DNA of 64,000 nucleotides from Lichina pygmaea (Eukaryota; Ascomycota; Lichinomycetes; Lichinales; Lichinaceae): contig OY730169.1 in assembly GCA_963422465.1 (NCBI GenBank), positions 5,270,001-5,334,000 on the forward strand, written 5' to 3'. Numbering within the stretch: the first letter of the stretch is position 1; each line of letters starts with the position of its first letter. The position numbers were made by a program, and so were the translations under genes. Shown here in pieces: positions 1 through 16,200 of the stretch. The notes under the pieces were generated by a model that saw only the letters and a program-made list of their open reading frames with translations, ran no database searches and had not been told where the DNA came from.

Positions 1-1249
1 CGAAATTCTCCAGTCTCACCTGCGATCTTGGGCCCTTGCTGAACGACCACAGGTGCGGCAGGATGTCTCGTGGGATGCCTCCTCCACGGTCGGATATTCG
101 GATGATCACGTGCTGCGGGGCCTCGCACACGAGAACCTCGATCGGCTGCGGATCACCCGAACCCCCCTGCGGGCGCTCAACAATGGCTTGCATAGAATTG
201 CGCAAAAGTTCCCCGACGATGTATTCCAGATGGCTGAGGATGTAGGGAAAAGTAGCTTCGAGGTGACCTTCCAGCACGACGTTTGGGATAGCGACATCTG
301 CTCCATAGACTGCCCTCGAAAGATCCGTAGCAGTCTTGGCACATTGCTGGACGACTTCGCGTGCATTGCACCTCAAGAACACCTCACCCACAAAATCTTC
401 GGACACGCTTGTCGAGCCATTGTCGGTTGAGAAATGCCAAGGGGAGTGAAAGGTCTCTGTCAACGCCAGATGCTGCTCTGCGATGACTCGTCGAGATATT
501 CGCTTGAAATCAAGTACGGTGAGCGTCGACATTTTGGTCGACGGGGCATGCTTGGAGGATACATACCGAACGTAACATCGTATTCATGAACCTGTCGATC
601 TCTTCAGATGGCATCATATCTCGGCATTGCAGTACTCCCGTCGCCAGAGCCGGAATGACAGCGAGATGCTCTTGGAGGGCAGCCGTAACAATCTTGCAGT
701 ACCGGTCGTTGTCTTCGATCGACCTGATCTCAGGGACGCGGCGAAAGGTCTCGAACGCCTTGCAATACAGCTCGTAGACGCGGGACAAGTGTGGATTTGT
801 TACCACAACATACGGCAACCCTTGCATATCCCGAATGCGATGTGCTAGCCTGCATAAGAGGTCAGCTAGCAGCTCTGAACACCCCAAGAAGTCGAACATC
901 GAGTGTTCTGGCCGAGTTCACCTGGTGGGGAGCTCGGCGCGTACATAGCCGGCCGAGCTCAACAGTCGCTTTTCGGTGAGCGTTCGACCGAAGAAGGTCA
1001 GCTGCCTCAGACTGATGGGCCGGACATCCCGCCTGACATATCTGACGCAAAATCGTCAGCTACGACCAAACCATTGTACTGCGGTTGTCTACCGTACTCG
1101 TCAAGCGCGGAAACCGGTCCGCGTCCAAATACCCCCGAGACCGCGAACTCCCGAGCGAAGAGGGACTGCGGAGAGTTGGGGTTCCGCGAGAAGTCAATAG
1201 GGCGCACAGCTCTTAAGCATGACAAGGGTACGGGCATGAGGGTGAGCAT
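1..1249 (-). CDS. Mitochondrial pyruvate / branched-chain 2-oxoacid dehydrogenase kinase (3' partial)
   Basis: Histidine-kinase-like Ser kinase that phosphorylates and switches off a mitochondrial 2-oxoacid dehydrogenase (PDK/BCKDK family, yeast Pkp1/Pkp2). Exons read 1249-1098, 1041-922, 849-567 and 502-1; all junctions keep frame. The start gives an arginine-containing presequence (MLTLMPVPLSCLRAVRP) suited to mitochondrial import; an upstream in-frame start at 1282 is possible. Family motifs in order: RPISLRQLTFFGR, LAHRIRDMQGLPYVVVTNPH (allosteric helical domain), RFMNTMLRS then RISRRVIAEQH, and the ATPase N-box ELLRNSMQAIVE followed by the start of the G1 region (ISDRGGGIPR). The rest of the GHKL ATPase domain lies beyond base 1. 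Whether pyruvate or branched-chain dehydrogenase is the target cannot be told from this piece. Confidence 0.9.
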
Positions 1250-1514
1250 GACCCTGGTGCCTTGGGCGAAGCAGGGGCCCAAGGGAACCTAGCACAAGAG
1301 CGTTTCCACAACCAGATCATTGGGGCAGCAGCAGGAAAGAGCAACAAGGCTGTTCAAGGATCTTGGTGGGTTACGACCAAGGCTGTAATAACGACAATTG
1401 CGCAACAAGTAATGTTCAAGACCGGATTTGCCAGTGGACAGCCATGACTGCAGATACGTAGCTTTCTCCGATGAAGCCAGGCCAGGCTGGGCCAGCGACC
1501 GCTTACCGGTGGTG

Positions 1515-1575
1515 CTGTACGTAACGTACATACGTACGTACGTACATACGTACTTGGTATGTACGTATGTATAGT
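1515..1575. repeat. GTAC/ACGT microsatellite
   Basis: Imperfect run of overlapping GTAC and TACG units, self-complementary over most of its length. Similar tracts recur in nearly every intergenic space of this window. Confidence 0.85.
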
Positions 1576-1666
1576 GCCACGACACAAGTCTGCGTACCTT
1601 CGGTACAGCCCTATACAAAATGAACTTTGGTTATGTCCATCTGACTGCTACTAGTATGACCTGAGT

Positions 1667-1778
1667 GTTGTGAAAAATTATTGATACCGTCTCACTACTT
1701 ATGACCGTTGCGACCAATAGCATGTAGGGGCGTGCACAGACTTGTGTTACGGTTCTATACATACGTACTGCACTGTAT
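1667..1778 (+). repeat. Dispersed short repeat B, copy 1
   Basis: About 110 bases that align with 57388-57497. The shared core is ACCRTTGCGACCRAYAGC, then ATGTAGG, CACAGACT and a CTATACATAC-like tail. Differences are mostly C/T and G/A, as expected of repeats mutated by RIP. No coding capacity; family unknown. Confidence 0.6.
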
Positions 1779-2915
1779 CAGGATCATACCCGCTGGTCAA
1801 TAGGCCCTCGAACCACTAAAAGAGAGGCATGAAAGCCTACAGTACCTCTAGGTGCCACGAGGCGCTCGGGTACGTACGCGGCGATGACTGAAACAGCATT
1901 AGCGTAGCACTATGAAGGATTCGCTGAGTCAGGAGGTGCTTCATAGCTAACTCGTACGAGTACAGTCTACTTCCGTACGTACTCGTACAGTACCTCCATA
2001 CCTCGTACATACGTACCTCGTACAGTAAGCTTACGAGTACTTCCGTACTCCGTACGTATGTAGAGCGCGGCTGTTACAGGCCTGTAGCTCTGCTGCGCAG
2101 CATGTGAGATGATCAGATATGAGAAGGGAGGCCACTTGCAAATAGCGGCGGTACGTATTCATTGACTTGAGGAAGTGTTAAGAGCCCCATACAGTGATTA
2201 TGCCACACTTATGATGCCAGTCTGACCAAGAACATAGAGCACTTTAGAGGTGCGGCCAAGTCTGAATGATTCTGTGAAGTCGAAAGACCGAGAGTTGCCC
2301 TGGTTCTACTAGAAGGTTCTAATCATGATGGCCATTTTGAGCATCTCATGTGTTTGTACGGAAGGAACTATGTGCCATACTATAATACGGAAATACGTAA
2401 GTACAGTACGTACGTAACGTAGAGTGGCTCGGTAGGTTCTTCGGGTTTGAAACCTGGACTTTGTGCCTCAGGTGAACCGTTTGGCTGTCTCGCCCGCTGC
2501 GTCACCGTGGCAGCTGTGGTCGTCATTATTCTTCATCCTGGTCAAGCTGCTCAAACACACACGTCTCCGCAGGAAGTCATCCGAGGTTTCTCCATCAATG
2601 TACCGTACTTCGTTTAGGCCAACCGCTATCTGCAAGTCAAACGGGAACGTCTGGGAAAGCTCCCACGCGACCTTCGAATAGTGCCTCGCGCACTTTCCCT
2701 TCTTGTCCATCAAGATTGTGGGTGCTGCTGCAGGCATTCGCAAGTTGTCGTCTTCGTAAAACCGGCCGTCACGATCCAAGGGCAGACGAGGCCCACCATG
2801 GACCCAGTGAGTACCTTACCGTCCGTGACTGCGACCGCGCGATACTACTGTTCCGAGCTCCGCTGACACGTCGTCGTCTCGAAATCTGGCGCGGTTGAAG
2901 CTTCCCGACAGCCCG

Positions 2916-7040
<4,125 letters not shown>

Positions 7041-7996
7041 ATAACTGACGATTCGTACGATGACTGGCAACATCTTTCCGTCTGCCGTGAGACAGATGTT
7101 GTGGCACTTAAGAGTAGGGTTACCATGCAGACATGGCTATTGCATCGAACGAAAGTAACGGATTCCATCGCGAGAGGAATGGTAGAAAGAAGATCATGCC
7201 GCCCTGCTGATTTTCTTGGCAACGATTCTTCTGTCGCAACCGATCTGCTCGGGAACGCAAAGGTGTGCTAGGGAGGCAAGGCGATCATGAGCTTCTTTAC
7301 TTACTGTACTACTTCCTTTGTCGCTGAGAACTAACATGTTCATCAATATATCCCATTGCGGTATGGAAAAGGGTGTAAGATGACCGAGTGACGGCGCGAA
7401 AGTGGAAAGGTTCTGTTGGTGTCGAGGACGGAAGGGAAAGGCGACTGTGGGAAGGGAAAGGCTTCTTGTCTCTTGGGACCTTTCTCCGTATCATCAATGT
7501 TGTCGAGTCTATTCGGTTCGGGCCTCCTCAATATCATCAAGCGTTCCATGCATCCATCTGCCTATCTTTCATCTAGCTATCGATTCATATATTACGGCAT
7601 TCCACCAAGTCCCTCGCGCGACTTAGCGGCGTGACCTTGACGATCTTCCTTGGTCTCTAGATAGCTGGCGGTTTCTTGGTACGTATGTGGTGATTTCTAA
7701 AGTCACTGTAGCAGTGGCTTCTACCTGTGGTGGTAGTCGCTGGCTGCCTGCCCTCGTCCTACTGTAGAACGAACCTTTACGGTACGGTACGGTAAGCGTC
7801 GGCTAACGCGTGTGTTACCTACTTAGCCGCCGGGCGGCGCGCCTAATCTACTATCCGAGTTCCAGGTCGCCAACAACGAGGCTGCACGGAACGCCCTACC
7901 GTCAGTGATCCAAAGGGAGCACCAACAAGGACCTTCCTCCTACCTGTCCTACCATCAACGTCGCAGCTTGCTCCCTTCAAGAGGGGCACAGCGACC
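7041..7996. other. Intergenic region between UBP15 and the p24 gene
   Basis: 3' flank of UBP15 and promoter side of the p24 gene. Short overlapping open frames on both strands at 7309-7634 are low-complexity shadows. A short GTACGGTACGGTA run lies near 7775-7795. No gene or RNA recognised. Confidence 0.6.
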
Positions 7997-9155
7997 ATGG
8001 CCTCTTCCCTATCGTCCTCCTCACGTTCACATCACCAGTCTCATGTCGTTCGGACAACAGCATGGCTTTGGCTATGCCTGTCGAGCCTCGTCTCCGCGAC
8101 GGCATTGACCTACAAACTGGCTCCGCACGAGAAAGCTTGTTTCTTCACTTCCGTCAATCAGGCCGGCGTCAAGATGGCGTTTTACTTTGCGGTAAGGGTT
8201 TCTTGTATTCTCCCGGCTCTCGGAAGATCACGGGGCCGCGGCGGAGTAAGCTGGGTCTTGACTGAGGGAGCCTTTGTTCTTTGTGTCGGTGCGCTTGCAG
8301 TGGCTCAAGGGAAATCTCGTGCTTGATAACGTTCTCAGTTACGTCGACCGTTCAATTGACGAGCAAGAATGCTTCCGTAGGTCCAAGCCGGCGGTTCCTT
8401 CGACGTTGATTATACTGTGGTCGGACCCAAGGACAAAGTTATCTTGGACGGGTCGAAGGAACGACAAGGGGATTTCGTATTCACGGCTCAGGAACCCGGC
8501 GAGTATCGCTGCTGCTTCAACAACGAGTTTTCGACTTTTGCGGAGAAGATGGTGGACTTTGAGTTTGCGGTGCGCAAGAACTATTCTCTTCACACATCGA
8601 CCGGCTCAATTCAAGAGGTTTCCTGACAAACATCCTTTTCAACCCGGAGCAGGTCGAGAACGAGGAACGCGCCAAGATTCCCTCCAAGCAAGGCACGACG
8701 CCAGAGCAGACGTCGGTGCTCGAAGAGTCCATCTTCAAGATCTCGTCGCAGCTCTCGACCATCTCGCGCAACCAGAAGTACTTCCGCACGCGCGAGAACC
8801 GCAACTTCAGCACCGTGCGCTCGACCGAGCGCCGCATCTTCAACCTTTCCATCGTCGAGGGCGTCATGATGGTCACCATGGCCGCGCTCCAAGTCTTCAT
8901 TGTGCGCTTCTTCTTTCAGGGCGCGAGGAAGGGTGGGTTGCTTATGTCGTCCCTCTCTTTCTTCCTTCCCCTTCATCGTGTCACTGTTTTGTGGCTACAA
9001 AAGCTGCTTGCTCTAGATCTTCCATCTCTCTAGCTCTCGGTCTTGCCACCCAACAGGCGGATGGCACGGGCAAATCAACATCTTGATCATCGTCGTTCTT
9101 TTCGGAAGATGTCTGGTTTTGCTAACACGTCTCATTGCTGCCAGGCTACGTATAA
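7997..9155 (+). CDS. p24 family (emp24/gp25L) ER-Golgi cargo receptor
   Basis: Type I membrane protein of COPII/COPI vesicles that helps cargo leave the ER. Exons 7997-8191, 8381-8569, 8653-8932 and 9145-9155 give 224 residues. Seen: N-terminal hydrophobic signal segment (TAWLWLCLSSLVSATA); GOLD domain with the two expected cysteines (EKACFF and EYRCCF; the second cluster has an extra Cys); VQAGGSFDVDYTVVGP; a coiled-coil stretch rich in SISRNQKYFRTRENRN; a single TM segment (GVMMVTMAALQVFIVRFFF); and a very short cytosolic tail, QGARKGYV. The last exon supplies only GYV and the stop, after a 212-base intron. Closest in pattern to the yeast Erp proteins; which subfamily is not certain. The ATG at 7997 has a good context (gcgaccATGg). 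Confidence 0.9.
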
Positions 9156-10507
9156 ATCGACCACTTTACGCAAGCAAGGGCAGCACGCACACGTCTTTCC
9201 GTTCGCGTACCCTGGGAATTGGCATCTCACCACACTGACGCCAATGCCCTTCTCTTTCTCTCCCTTGCTCCGTTCCTCCGTTCTTCTCCTTCCATTCCCT
9301 GCTCGATTCTCTTCCACCTTCCCCTTTCCATCTTTCACGGCTTCTACAAATGTGTACGTTCATCCTGGGCGAAAAGACAGCAAAGCAAGCCAGACAAAAG
9401 CAAGCCAGCAAGGCGCATTTCATCTCTGCCCAAACAACCCCCTAACTACATCAAAGAAAAAAACAATCTAAAACAAGACTTGTGCCTACACACGTAGACA
9501 ACTAGCTGACTGCTTCATCTTCCTTTCTCTGTTCCAACTTTCATCTTCCTTGACTAAATACCAGTACGTCAACAGTGAAAGAATCAGGTTCAACCGAACC
9601 AAGGCCTCTTGGCTGGAGATTTTGCGTGTCGTGAGGCTTCCTTTGAACAATGTACCATCCCCCCCCCCCCCCCCCCTTGTGTACTTCCGTACGGACTTTT
9701 ATTTTCGGCGTGGTGTGTATGATGTTGTGCTTGTGCGTAGCAGAGGAGAGACGGAGAGAGAGATGGAGGCGGGGAAGAAACGGGGAGAGAGGGAGGGAGG
9801 GGGGAGGGGAAGAACGAGGGAGGGAGAGGCCGACCAATGGCGACAGAGCAATGGCGTTCGTCGTGCTCAGGAAATTACACTCGCCTGCTTGCATCGTTTG
9901 TCGTTTGCTTTTACTACGGTCGGTGATATACATGCCTCTTCTTGGCCCCCCCCTCCCCCCTCCCCCCTCCCCCGTCCCTTCCCCTTCCATCGCTCCCACG
10001 CCCCTTTCTTTCTTGTTCTCTGTGTACGTAGTTTGTAATGTAGGTCTTTTACATACGCATGAGACTGTAAGACTGGGGCTCACTTCAAGAGAGGGGGAGG
10101 CGGTTGATTAAAATAAAAGAGGATCAAGAGCGACCCGATGAAGCTCGTCGTGGTGTATCCTGTGTACATATATCCCTGGTCGTCTACTGGGGATCTAACG
10201 TTGCTGTACTCAACTTGGAGCTACGTATCCAATCTTTCAAGTCGTTCGCGGTTACAGAGGCCTATGCTTCTTCTCTTCTTCCTTCTTTGTTGCCCTTGTA
10301 TCTATTCGGCCCCACTGCACGGAACCGTACCGCATCACAGTAACGCACCACACCGCACCACACCGCATCACACCGCAAACCTTAGAGCCCGCATAAAACT
10401 TGACAGGGAGAATGGAGAAGAAGTAAGACCAAACATCCTCAGTGTCGCAGATGCATCACAAAAGTGAAAGCATTCTACGAAAGAATGCGGAGAAGCTAGG
10501 AAAGAAC
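9156..10507. other. Convergent 3' region with homopolymer and purine/pyrimidine tracts
   Basis: Lies between the 3' ends of the p24 gene (plus) and the reductase gene (minus). Holds a C19 tract (9659-9677), a polypurine stretch (9740-9831), a C-rich block (9946-9973), and a CACACCGCA-type short repeat at about 10340-10378. Open frames here are products of this low complexity, not genes. Confidence 0.7.
9946..9973 (-). repeat. Candidate G-quadruplex on the minus strand
   Basis: Four C runs of five to eight bases, each parted by a single T on the plus strand. Read on the minus strand this is four long G runs with one-base loops, the strongest textbook pattern for a G-quadruplex. It lies just beyond the 3' end of the reductase gene. 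Confidence 0.7.
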
Positions 10508-12937
10508 TCAATCGTCAGCGGTCAGTAACCGCCACAGCGCGTCACCGTCTATATAGTCGTGGTGGATGACGTTGACGAGCCATCGATCGTGGATGATATG
10601 ATCGAGCAGCTGGGCCGAGCCCGAGTCCTTGGCGTACACGCGCTGCCACTCGCGCCAGATGTCGTAGGCTTCTTCTTGCCAGGCGCGGAAGGATATGCCT
10701 TCGATGATGGTGGGCGAGATGATTCTGCCTCGTAGGTTGTATGGTCAGTACGGTGGTGAGGTATGGTAGGTCGGGCTTTTGCACAAGCACGCAAGCAAGA
10801 ACGGGTGTGGGCCTAGGGCCAGGTAGGGATTGGGTGATGAAGAGAAATGCATAAGGGACGTACTCCTTGCCCGTAAATGCTCCCCAGGTCACCGCATTCA
10901 CCGAGTCGGCGTCCGAGCACACAAACTCGCCTTCGCTGTTCCCGGCGTAGTACGACACGTCTTCAATGTCCTGCAGCTTGCGATGGAGCGCCCTCCAGTC
11001 CGAGGACGGGATGAAGAACTCGACGAAAGCCTGTTTTTGAGTGTACATGGAAAAGATCAGCCCCGTGCGGATCATGGTCTGCCGACGCCTCGACGACTGC
11101 AGATGTATCGAGATATAAGGGGTCATGAGACCCTCGTTTTAAAGAGCTGGATTTGATCATCTGGCTTTCGGAGGTTCTTCAAGGGAACGTTTGAACCGAC
11201 CTTTTGAAACACAAACCCGTTCTTCGGACCCCATCCGAACATGGCATCATCGCTCCTGACGCCGTTGACCGCCGGCTGGCTCGCGACGGTCCACCACTTC
11301 TTCCTGTTGAGTTTCAGGAGCTCACCGTGGATGGCCTTGCTCTCGTCGTTCAGCCCTTCTTCGCTCCACGGAATGGCCTCGAGGTCACCGTTCATGTGGC
11401 GGACGAAGAGGCTTGTGATGTCGTCTTCGCTGGCAGGATGGCCCCACAGTCGAATGGCGTTGGCCACGCTCACGTGCAGTGACACGCCGTAGCCGTCAAT
11501 CTCGCCATATGCTTTCGAAAAGTGAGCCAGATACGGATGATATTTGCAGAGACAAGATGAGTCTCTGATTATAGAAGTGGAGAGCATACCTGGAGATCTC
11601 GCATCGCCCCATCTCCCATTCGGATAGTCATCCCAAGTAGCTTCTCTCCCGAGAGACCCCTCTCCCTCCGATATAGCCAGCGTCGTGGCCCGATCAACGG
11701 CTCTCCCTTTTGGGATGCCCGCCTCTTCCGCGGAAGCTTCAAAGTTGGAGTTCGTCGATGCCGTGCGCCTATCGACGACGACACGATTGTGCGGGTCCGA
11801 GTTGACGGAAGACTCTCTCCGTCGAGGCGGCTGATGCCGGTCACCGAAGCCATTGACGATGGTGACTTCGCCAAAGGAATCGACCAGCGCGGACTCATCC
11901 TCCTCCTCGTCCTTCTCCTCATCATCGCCCGGAGGAGGAATCAAGTTGCATCGTTCGACGATGAACGAAACGGCCTTCTCGAGGTTCAGGGTGTAGAAGT
12001 GGAAGCCCCGTGGGCCGGGCGAGTGCGTCGCCGTGATCTCCTCCACAATCTCACCTGCTATATCCACGCCGACCTTCTTGACGGCCTCGTCGTCCCCCTT
12101 GACCGCTTGCAACCGGCGCTCTATGTCCGGGGGCAGCTTTGCGTGGCTGAGTTTTGTCGTCCGCTGAAGGACCTGGTAGCTCTGAACCGGCATCAGGCCA
12201 GGGATGATCGGGATCGTCTTGAACGCGCCGGATTCGTGGCCCCGTAGCATGGACTCGAATCGCTGATACGCATTGACGTCGAAGAACAGCTGGGTGACAA
12301 TGAAATCCGCGCCCGCCTGGACCTTCTCAACCAGATAAGGAAGGTCGCGAGCCGGGTCCTGATGCCGCGGGTACGACTCGTCGGCGTGACCCTCCGGATA
12401 GGCAGCTACGCCGATACAGAAATAGTCTCCGTGGGCTTTCCTTATGTATCGAACCAGATCAACGGCCCATACAAACTCCGCAGCGGCCCCGACACCTGTG
12501 GGAGCGGCGTCTCTTCCGTACTCGTCGTTCCGTGGCGGGTCTCCTCTCAAGGCTAAGATATTCTTGATTCCTAGAGCCTTTGCCTCGTCCAGAGCATGAT
12601 CGATCAAGGATCGGTCCATATTCGTGCAGGTCAGGTGCAAACATGTCGTGACGCCGAGCTGCCTCTGGCATATCTCGGCCAGTTCTAGGGATTTGGTAGA
12701 GGTGCTTCCTCCAGCGCCCCACGTCACCGTCACGAACAGAGGTCGAAGGGCTTGGGTCATTCGTCCCAGGCGCGACTGGAGGTTTGACGAGCCCTGATGG
12801 GCTTGGGTCAGCAGATCTCATACGCGGTAGCATACTGCAAGAGCCCATACCATGACCGTCTTTGGCGGGAAGAACTCCAGCGAGAAGAACTTTCCATCTT
12901 TGGGTAACGCGGCAATCTTGTCGCTGATCTTTTCCAT
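10508..12937 (-). CDS. MTHFR: Methylenetetrahydrofolate reductase
   Basis: Reduces 5,10-methylene-THF to 5-methyl-THF, the methyl donor for methionine synthesis. Exons 12937-12851, 12793-11590, 11511-11201, 11030-10864 and 10724-10508; 661 residues. N-terminal FAD-binding barrel: FFSLEFFPPKTVM (catalytic Glu in SLEFF), FVTVTWGAGGSTSTKSLELA, LALRGDPPR, IGVAAYPEGH, GADFIVTQLFFD, IPIIPGLMP, KLSHAKLP, GFHFYTLNLEKAV. A low-complexity acidic linker (residues about 305-390, rich in D/E then S/T/R) joins the C-terminal regulatory domain, which begins WDDYPNGRWGDARSPAYG and includes GWWTVASQPAVNG and VNAVTWGAF. The chain ends IHHDYIDGDALWRLLTADD. It could be the Met12 or the Met13 paralogue; the window does not decide. 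Confidence 0.95.
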
Positions 12938-13260
12938 CGTGACGCGGTGTTATGTCTCGATATGCGATCTGTGTCCGGGAAAACAGGAGCTCAAGAAGCT
13001 CAGAGACCAAGCGACAAACCTTTGAAGCTGTCGGGCCGCTCATGCATGACGGGCATACGTACTTATCGGGCCCGGCGGGTACCCTGCCACGGATCTACGC
13101 ATCTTGCATACTTGCTAAGCTAGACACGGCCATGACGTGTTCCAAGCCAAATCTACGTTGCGTACAGTACAGAGCATGTGGGTCGATAAGTGGACTAGAA
13201 GTTGCAAGCCAATCTCAATGTCGCGCCATTTGTTGTAAAAGCTCCATGATACTTTACAAA
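12938..13260. other. Spacer and promoter between reductase and CYK3-like gene
   Basis: Carries the promoter of the minus-strand reductase and the 3' end of the next minus-strand gene. No feature stands out. Confidence 0.5.
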
Positions 13261-16200
13261 TCATATACAGGTCCACTCAGCGAAGACACACCATCGCGCG
13301 CTTCTGTCAGCGAGAACCAAGCATCGCCAAACGCCACGTTCACCGCATTTGATGATGGTTTCCCATAGGCCACCATCTCCCGCCTCGCCGCCTCCTGATC
13401 CCGTCATCGACATTGTATGGTCGCTCTTGCGCATCAGCCTCATGATCTTCCCGGACGGTGCCTGAATCGCCAGTTTGGCAGGCTTGCTGTGACGCGCCAC
13501 CGTACCGCCTCCGGTCCCGGTGCTTGATGATGTCATCGAAGTGGCCATGGACATGGCCGAGCCTGGCCGAATGGATGATATCGTCGAGCGAGCATCGTCC
13601 TCCGATGAGATGCTCGTCCCGGACGATGGGTGCTGTCGGACTGCGAACACGAAGGTGTTGTTCACAGCCAGTCGAGCACATTGCGGCTGCACGACGTAGA
13701 GATCGTGTCGTTGGGCATGCGGGGTGGGGTGCCGAACCAGGAAATCGTAGGGCAGGTTGGTGCCGGTATGGATGATGGGCAATGCGAATGCCAACGGGTA
13801 AGGATTGTCCTTGATCGAATGCTAGGAAATCTGTGGTCAGCATATTGCGTCGGCAGGAGATGAATCGCCTGCCCACTCACCATCAGGCCTCTCTTCCCGG
13901 CATAAATTTTCAAGACCCCTTGTCCCTCATCGCCCGGCAGGAGCGCCTTGACTGTGTACCGCTTCTCGCCGCCGATCCAGTCAGCCTGCGAGAGCGCGCT
14001 TTTCCGCACCAGCTCGCCGCTCTCGAAGTAATCGCCATCGGCATCACGCTCGAATGCCTTTGTTTCGACCTCCGCGACGCATTCCATATCTGCGGGGACC
14101 ACAACGTGCAGCTGTACCAGCTCCAGCTCTTCAATGTGAACCAAGCTGGTATCGTAGTCGACCAGATTCAGGTTGTCCTTGAAGTATGTTGGACAAGCGC
14201 ACGGCAGTGCGAACAGGATATCGTACGGCAGAGCTGGACAGATGTGCTGCTGCTCTGGCAGCAGCGGGACATGGGTGTAGCATATCTCCGTCGGCCGACA
14301 GAGATACCACCAGCTCTCAGCAACTTGGGAGCTAGCGTTGGAGTAAGACGATCGTTTGGGGTTGGTTGGGCTGGCCAGACAGCAGTCCATGATCCTCCAT
14401 TCCCCGTCGACGACGACCGCGTTCCACCAATGGTTCGGATGTGGAATGCCGGTTCCCTCGAAGATCTCCCCTGGGGCCTTCAAATAGCCTCGTACCACTT
14501 CAGCGTCTATTCCAACCGCGGAGCACATCTCCAAGACCAGAACGGCGATCTCTTCGGCACAGCCTCTTTTGGTCTGGATCACCCTTCGCGTGTCTACCTC
14601 TGCCTCAAAGTCCTTTTCCCAGGCGATCTTCTCGCTGACCCACGTGAAGATAGCCCTCAGCCTTTGAGCGTCGCTTCGGTAGGGTCGACACACATAGCCC
14701 TGGGCGAGGGTGGCGGACGTGATCATGTGTGGTAGGGTGGCCAGGAACCTCGTACTCTTGTCGACCATAGCGAAGTTCACAGCCTGATAGTTGGTCGACT
14801 CGCGGACTGGCCGCCCATCCAATGCTTCGTCTCCTTCTGCAAGCTCAAAAAGGGCGTCGACGGGACGGATCACAGCTTGATCCATCATCTGACAGCGCTC
14901 TTGCCGCTCGGTTCTTTCGTTTCTGCTCAGAGAGTTGGAACGGTTGATGTCTCGTCGAACCTGCACCCAGTCGACGCCTGCATTTCCGCTGCCAGCGCTG
15001 GGTGCGACCGAACCTCCGGCAATAGCTGTCACACCGTTGGGGAGCAGACTCTTCAGAGGCGGGCCAGACGGCGTAGGTTGACCCGCAGCGATCGTGCTCC
15101 TTGCACCGGCAGCACCGGTTTTCGCAGACTCGATCATTTTCTTGAAGAAACCGCTTTTCTTGGGCTTTGGCATTGCGAAGGAAGCGAACACCTCTGTCGA
15201 GTTTGCTGTATCTTCGGTCGGTCGGGAATTTGCGGACGCGCCAAGCCTGTAGTCATCGGCAGAGTGGTAGGTCACTCCGGACCGTATATCACCAGCTCCA
15301 CGGCCATCGCCATTGATCGTGTTCGGACGGGAACTGAAGTAGTCTTTGCCTGTGCTCTCCACAACGCTGAACGGCTGAGCACCGGTCCTGGGCGGTGAGC
15401 GTCTCCGTCTTGCGAGGCTAGCTGCGCTGGTTGCGCTGAAAGCACCGGCTGACTCTCCGCTCAGAACACTTCGGCCGGTCATCTGCGTACTTCCACTGTC
15501 GTGAGTGCTGGTACTATATACTGCCGAGGAGGCGGTCGTCGTGTTCGACCTGACTGTGAAAGTCCGGCTCAAGACGTCTTTGCCAATATCGTAGGCCGAC
15601 TTTCGTTTCTTCAGCGATGTATCCGAGTCCTTACTTTCTTTTCCAGGACCTCTCCTGGCTAGAGAAGAGACTGCTCCTGATGAGTCGTGTGGCTTTGGGG
15701 GTGCGGCAAGGACCTGGTGGGGGAGATTGTCACCTCGGGATTTCGTCGTGAAGAACAGCTCGTCGGAGATGCCGCGCTTCATATTGGGCATTCTTTTTTG
15801 GTAGCTCAGTGGTTGCCGCGTAAGCCCGGTGACAGGCCGATGAGCGTCATGCGACTCTTTAGGACATGGTCGCGCTTCGTGGTCTACCTCTTCGTAGGCG
15901 TCTTCTTCGTCGGTGGAAAGCTCATCTCGGCCGCCAATACCAAGCGATGAGCGAGGACGTGCGGACCTCTTTGGCTTCACCGGCCGGTACTGCGTGTCGA
16001 ATGCTTCAGGGCACCATGGTGCAGGCGGCGATGGGGAACGGCTCTGTGTCGCCGACTCGTGGTTGAGACCCATATCATGCAGTGACGTCATGACATCTTC
16101 CATGGCATCTCGCAAGGGAGACGGCGTTTGCGCCATAGGCATGGGTGAAGTTGGGACCGGAGATGGTTGCCTCGATATGTAGTGCCCGTTCTGCCTGTGA

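Larger units (their letters stand above)
1250..2915. other. Intergenic region, GTAC-rich, with one dispersed-repeat copy
   Basis: No gene I can support. It is the shared upstream region of the minus-strand kinase and the plus-strand UBP15. It holds dense runs of the self-complementary motif GTACGTAC (about 1515-1575, 1965-2060 and 2395-2425). It also holds a copy of a short dispersed element (1667-1778) that recurs near 57.4 kb. A minus-strand open frame at 2468-2740 is not recognised and has no support beyond its length. Confidence 0.7.

Noticed and set aside
2468-2740. Minus-strand frame upstream of UBP15 (KVAWELSQTFPFDLQIAVG)
   Set aside because: Reads passably as protein, but I found no family, no good start and no splice partners; kept as a note only.
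9541-10111. Long open frames on both strands
   Set aside because: They follow polypurine, poly-C and GA-rich tracts; proteins are runs of R/E/G or P/S with no family resemblance.
13833-14735. Plus-strand open frame of 300 codons
   Set aside because: Antisense shadow of the CYK3-like gene, whose frame carries the conserved motifs.
15795-15830. GTAGCTCAGTGGTT resembling a tRNA D-arm
   Set aside because: It lies inside the CYK3-like coding region and the rest of a tRNA is absent.
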